DNA of 18,184 nt from Cryomorphaceae bacterium (GTDB taxonomy: Bacteria > Bacteroidota > Bacteroidia > Flavobacteriales > Schleiferiaceae). The notes beneath the pieces are model-generated. The model was not told the DNA's origin. It saw only the letters and a program-made list of their open reading frames with translations, and searched no databases. The stretch is taken from the NCBI GenBank assembly GCA_002685435.1, contig NYXD01000113.1, positions 6,238-24,421 on the forward strand. The letters run 5' to 3'. Positions 14,747 to 18,184 of the stretch are shown here, piece by piece. The translations under genes were made by a program, and so were the position numbers. The stretch's first letter is position 1; every line of letters begins with the position of its first letter.

Positions 14747-17700
14747 GCGTCTTCGCCACAAATCTTCAGCAGTATATATTCTAATCTCATAGCTCCCTGA
14801 TGGTAAAGACTGCAAATCCAATCTGAAATCATTCGCCTCAGTTACCGTTTCATGGGCTACTTTGATTCCGGCGGTGTTAAAAAGTTCAATTTCACCAGTT
14901 ACTGCAGCACTAAACTTCAGTTGAACATAGCCTTGGGTTGGATTTGGATAAACGTCTATAGCCGTTGGAAATTCGTTCATTCCCACCTCCGTCAGGCTGT
15001 GGGTAATCACAGTGGTATCACCACAATCATTGATCAACAACAACCGCACGGTATACTGCAATGAAATAACACCATAGGTATGCTGCGCATTCGGTGAGGT
15101 GCCTTTGTCGTTGGTACCATCACCCCAGAACCAGTGGAACTGTGTCGCCCCCGTGGAAGAAGCAAAGAAGTCCACTGTCATGCCATTGGAACTGGTGGAT
15201 ACAATATTGAAATTAAAGTTCCCCATTGGTGGATCACAAGTAGCAACATCCTTTGAATAGGTATGCTCAGTCCCACAGCTATCTGTAGCTGTTAAGACTA
15301 CAGTAAACGTACCGTTTGTCGAATACGTGTTGCTTACAGTAAGACCTGTACCGATTGAACCGTCACCAAAATCCCAATTGTAATTGGTCAAGTTTACCGG
15401 TGCTGCAGTAAAATTAAATGTGCTACCAGATGCCGATTCAGTGAAGATCAAATTCACAGGTGTACAAACCTCAATCGTATCGTAAACGACAATGGTATCT
15501 CCACAAAAGCTGTAGGCCGTCAGTGTTACGATGTAGGTTCCTGAACTAGCGTAAGTATGCGAAGGTGCTGAATTTGCTGAAGCTCCCCCACCATCACCGA
15601 AGGACCAATCAAATGTCAAACCGGTACCCTGAGAACCTGTTGTATTAAAATCTACAGTTAACCCATTGACTGCGTTTGCAGTGATTATCGACATGGTATC
15701 ACAAACGGTGATTACATGCAATAATGAATCAACACTTCCGCATGTTCTATAAACAACTTGGTACACATTCATGCTACCGAAGATGCTCGTGTATGTATGC
15801 TGTGCAGTCGATCCGGTATCTTGGGTACTATCTCCCCAGAACCATACTGTAGAATCTGCTGCTACAGTTGACGAGGTCCCTGTTATAGCTGTGCCATTCT
15901 GCGTAACCGCACCTGTTGCTATAATTGGAGGACAGGGTAATGTCGTAAACGATACACTGTCCCAAAGGCTAACCAATGAGGAAGTACAGGTATCCTGCAC
16001 CCATACAGTATAGGTAGTTGAAGGCTGAAGACTTCCAATGGAATAGGCTCGATTAGCTGCAGCCACGCGTGTTCCCGTACCTAAAGTGAATCCTTGAATA
16101 TCGTATTCTAGAGCAGACGAACTAGCCGTACCTGACCAAGTAATATCCGCAGAATTATACGTGATATTACTTGCTGAAATATTAGACAGTTGACAAGTGG
16201 TAGGCTCATCAATTTTAATATCATCGATTGATGTTGCGGCCTGATATGCAGTAAAGGAACCCGTTCCGTCTCGCCATGCCTTGAAGATAATTTGTACCGT
16301 ATCGCTTTCATAAGCTGAGAGACTAAGCGTTTCTTTCATCCATAACGCATTCGAACTGGTCTGCTGCTGGCCATTAATGGTCTTCAACAAAGCAACTGGC
16401 TGTCCTATGGCTTTGACATAAATTCTTAATTTATCAATGGCTGCGCCGTACATATGGTACCAAAAGGTCAGCTCAGGACTTTGCAACGTATCTAAATCAA
16501 TGAGCGGAGTCCGGAATTCTGTATCTGCCGTATTACTGAAAGGAGTCGCACTTCGCACAAATGCATAACCACCCGTTCCAGAAGTATGATCTCCGGAAGG
16601 TCCGGTACCAAAATAATGTGCTGTTGTTCCTCCCCCAGTCCAGAAGTAATCTAAGGTATCAGAACGGAACCAACAATCGTCTATTTCACCGTTTTGATCA
16701 GGCCATGCTGGTCCTATCCATTTAGTGGTATTGGAAAATTGCTCAACAAAAGGTGCAGTATAAAAAGTGCAGTTTGTTCTAAACCTAGGACCATCAAGCC
16801 ATCCGCTGACATCGCCAGTACCACATGAATCGCGAACTTGCCATTCGTAGGTGGTTTGTGGTGATAGCATACCTATGCCTTTGGCTGAGGTATTTGCCGT
16901 AGTCCAACTCCAAGCGTTAGTCCCAACCTCACGGTACCGTAACTGAAAATTTGATGCTCCGCCGGCCGTCCAATCTAATTGAGCTGCCATTACACCGACA
17001 GCCGTCACTGCTGTATTAGCAGGCTTTGGACAGCTGGGTTCCTCATCAATCTTCACATCGTCGATTGCGAATTGTGTGTAAAATGAACTTTGGGTATTCG
17101 TATAATCAAAACGAATACGCACCGTATCGCCTGCATAAGATGTCCCTAATGCAATAATTTTTTCAATCCACGCAGCATTTTGAGAGCTGTGAGTCGACCC
17201 TAAAGTATCCCATAGTGCTGACCACGTTCCACCGAGTTTTTGAACATAAACGTCAAAATCCCCCATACTTATACCAAAACCGTGATAATAGAAGCTTAAC
17301 TCAGGTGCTACCAATGTATCTAAATCAATCCACGGCGAAATCAATCTAGGGTTGGTTCCACTAACAAAAGTAGTCGTCACCTGATTCATCATGTATTGAC
17401 CAGAACCAGTGGTGTGATCACCTGCAGGACCCGTCTGCGTCCAGTTGAATGCAGGAGGACCCGGTGTCCAAAACTGTGTAGCAGAGCCCTGATCAAGCCA
17501 GCATTGGTCAAGATCTCCTTGAACATTCCAAGTTGAAGCAGGATCCCAGCTCGTACCATCAAAATTCTCCGTAAATGGGGCTGTGGCGAATGAACACTGC
17601 GTGATGAACGTTGTATATGAAGACCAAACGGAAGTGTCGCCTGCAGAACAGATATCGCGAACGCGAACTGAATAGGTCGTATTTGGTGTCAAACCTGTGA

Positions 17701-18184
17701 GCGTTGCAGGCTTTGTTGAAGAATTGACAACAGTACCTGAACTTGCACCTGAGTTGCCCTGTGCATACTGAATTTGATAACCGATTTGGTTCGTATTTAA
17801 CGTCGTCCAATTCACATTCGCTGAGGTTGATAGTAAATTTGAAATGGCGGGGTTTATGGGTTGATCACAGCTTGGGGTTTCTTCGACAGTAATATCATCA
17901 AGAGCTACCCTACTCTGGGTCCACCAACTAAACGAGGTATTACGTTTGGCTGAAAACCGAATTTGTACTGTATCACCCGCCCACTGCGCAAGGGACTCAA
18001 CATGTTTACGCCAAGCCGAATTTTGCGATGTAAATTGACTAGTTGCCGTTGATGAGTTTACTGTATGCAATTGGGTCCAAGAGGTTGTACCCACTTTACG
18101 AACACGGACATCGAGTAAATCAATGTCGCTACCGTACATATGGTAGTAAAATTTTAATCGTGGAACCGTATCGTTGCTCAGGTC
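14732..18184 (-). CDS. Large modular T9SS cargo protein (MAM-like, FN3, PKD), N-terminus outside window
   Basis: The frame is open to the window edge, so the 5' end and signal peptide are missing; 1150 residues are visible. Numbering here is from the first internal Met at 18139. Modules in order: the end of a MAM-like domain (to C91), FN3 (about 92-181), MAM-like (about 186-369), FN3 (371-456), MAM-like (461-648), FN3 (650-735), four PKD-like modules (736-812, 813-891, 892-967, 968-1052) and a T9SS type A sorting domain (about 1060-1135). MAM modules show GPAGDHTTGSG and GPSGDHTSGTG. PKD modules show FGDG or WGDG followed by HTY. The sorting domain has DVYPNPTQG and ends RRRILKL. The protein should be exported by Sec, moved by the type IX system and displayed on or released from the cell, probably for adhesion. 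No catalytic domain is visible in this part. Confidence 0.92.
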   Translation of the reverse strand, partial: DLSNDTVPRLKFYYHMYGSDIDLLDVRVRKVGTTSWTQLHTVNSSTATSQFTSQNSAWRKHVESLAQWAGDTVQIRFSAKRNTSFSWWTQSRVALDDITVEETPSCDQPINPAISNLLSTSANVNWTTLNTNQIGYQIQYAQGNSGASSGTVVNSSTKPATLTGLTPNTTYSVRVRDICSAGDTSVWSSYTTFITQCSFATAPFTENFDGTSWDPASTWNVQGDLDQCWLDQGSATQFWTPGPPAFNWTQTGPAGDHTTGSGQYMMNQVTTTFVSGTNPRLISPWIDLDTLVAPELSFYYHGFGISMGDFDVYVQKLGGTWSALWDTLGSTHSSQNAAWIEKIIALGTSYAGDTVRIRFDYTNTQSSFYTQFAIDDVKIDEEPSCPKPANTAVTAVGVMAAQLDWTAGGASNFQLRYREVGTNAWSWTTANTSAKGIGMLSPQTTYEWQVRDSCGTGDVSGWLDGPRFRTNCTFYTAPFVEQFSNTTKWIGPAWPDQNGEIDDCWFRSDTLDYFWTGGGTTAHYFGTGPSGDHTSGTGGYAFVRSATPFSNTADTEFRTPLIDLDTLQSPELTFWYHMYGAAIDKLRIYVKAIGQPVALLKTINGQQQTSSNALWMKETLSLSAYESDTVQIIFKAWRDGTGSFTAYQAATSIDDIKIDEPTTCQLSNISASNITYNSADITWSGTASSSALEYDIQGFTLGTGTRVAAANRAYSIGSLQPSTTYTVWVQDTCTSSLVSLWDSVSFTTLPCPPIIATGAVTQNGTAITGTSSTVAADSTVWFWGDSTQDTGSTAQHTYTSIFGSMNVYQVVYRTCGSVDSLLHVITVCDTMSIITANAVNGLTVDFNTTGSQGTGLTFDWSFGDGGGASANSAPSHTYASSGTYIVTLTAYSFCGDTIVVYDTIEVCTPVNLIFTESASGSTFNFTAAPVNLTNYNWDFGDGSIGTGLTVSNTYSTNGTFTVVLTATDSCGTEHTYSKDVATCDPPMGNFNFNIVSTSSNGMTVDFFASSTGATQFHWFWGDGTNDKGTSPNAQHTYGVISLQYTVRLLLINDCGDTTVITHSLTEVGMNEFPTAIDVYPNPTQGYVQLKFSAAVTGEIELFNTAGIKVAHETVTEANDFRLDLQSLPSGSYEIRIYTAEDLWRRRILKL
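14735..14962 (-). other. T9SS type A C-terminal sorting domain (coding segment)
   Basis: This segment encodes the last 76 residues. It starts with AIDVYPNPTQGYVQL, passes IELFNTAGIKV and LPSGSYEIRIY, and ends in a basic tail RRRILKL. This is the Por secretion-system/type A sorting pattern recognised by the type IX machinery and removed on export. Confidence 0.9.
14984..15934 (-). repeat. Four PKD-like modules in tandem
   Basis: Modules open at C736, C813, C892 and C968, spaced 77, 79 and 76 residues. Each carries a W/F-GDG or WGD loop followed by an HTY or NTYS strand, and most carry a CG(D/T/S) turn. The first and fourth are more divergent (WFWGDSTQD, WFWGDGTND) than the middle two (FGDG). 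PKD arrays usually act as spacers or bind polysaccharide in secreted Bacteroidota proteins. Confidence 0.8.
16196..17869 (-). repeat. Two tandem FN3-MAM units of 279 residues each
   Basis: Within the modular protein, the cysteines that open successive FN3 modules are C91, C370 and C649, exactly 279 residues (837 bp) apart each time. Each unit runs Cys-FN3-Cys-MAM. It includes APFTENF or APFVEQF at the start of the MAM part, IDLDTL before a FYYH or FWYH strand, and DDVKIDE or DDIKIDE at its end. The partial MAM at the window edge (YYHMYGSD, DDITVEE) is the end of at least one more unit. Protein similarity is moderate, so the duplication is old. Confidence 0.8.

Noticed and set aside
16700..17600. 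Possible frameshift or pseudogene in the modular protein
   Set aside because: The frame is uninterrupted for 3.4 kb and each module is complete and in register, so the gene appears intact within the window.

Overview
This window looks like chromosomal DNA from a member of the Bacteroidota, most likely a pigmented, probably marine flavobacterium. The pointers are a type IX secretion (T9SS) C-terminal sorting domain on a large modular surface protein, a bacillithiol cysteine ligase (BshC), a CrtZ-type carotenoid hydroxylase, a DUF4294 protein, a guaA gene followed by a LysM/binding-protein gene, and several promoter-like boxes matching the Bacteroidota -7 consensus TAnnTTTG. There are no rRNA or tRNA genes, insertion sequences or CRISPR arrays. 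Coding density is very high.

Layout. (1) Positions 1-5316, minus strand: a tightly packed run bshC - guaA - LysM/periplasmic-binding-like protein - bcp (peroxiredoxin) - crtZ (cut by the window edge). Gaps are 15 bp and 57 bp, and two gene pairs overlap (10 nt and 4 nt). The run combines low-molecular-weight thiol synthesis, peroxide removal and carotenoid hydroxylation with purine synthesis. (2) 5318-5899, plus strand: a small lipoprotein of unknown function. Its start codon is one base from the bshC start codon on the other strand. (3) 5900-6102: the only sizeable non-coding stretch. It holds a promoter-like pair, two 8-bp hairpins each closed by a GNRA tetraloop (the second a good intrinsic terminator), and a second T-run just before the next gene. 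(4) 6103-10203, plus strand: a three-gene cassette with almost no spacing. It comprises an iron-sulfur (6-4)-photolyase-like protein, a DASH-type cryptochrome, and a group II PLP-dependent decarboxylase whose start codon shares a base with the cryptochrome stop codon. (5) 10200-14672, minus strand: accC - DUF4294 - membrane J-protein - hisS, convergent with and overlapping the cassette by 4 nt. (6) 14732-18184, minus strand: the 3' part of a very large secreted protein made of alternating MAM-like and FN3 modules, four PKD-like modules and a T9SS sorting domain. Its 5' end lies outside the window.

The parts most worth a second look are the translationally coupled photolyase/cryptochrome/PLP-decarboxylase cassette, where the decarboxylase is an unexpected partner, and the structured leader or small RNA in front of it. 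Nothing here can be proven to be a new system from sequence alone. All family names come from motif recognition by eye, without database searches.
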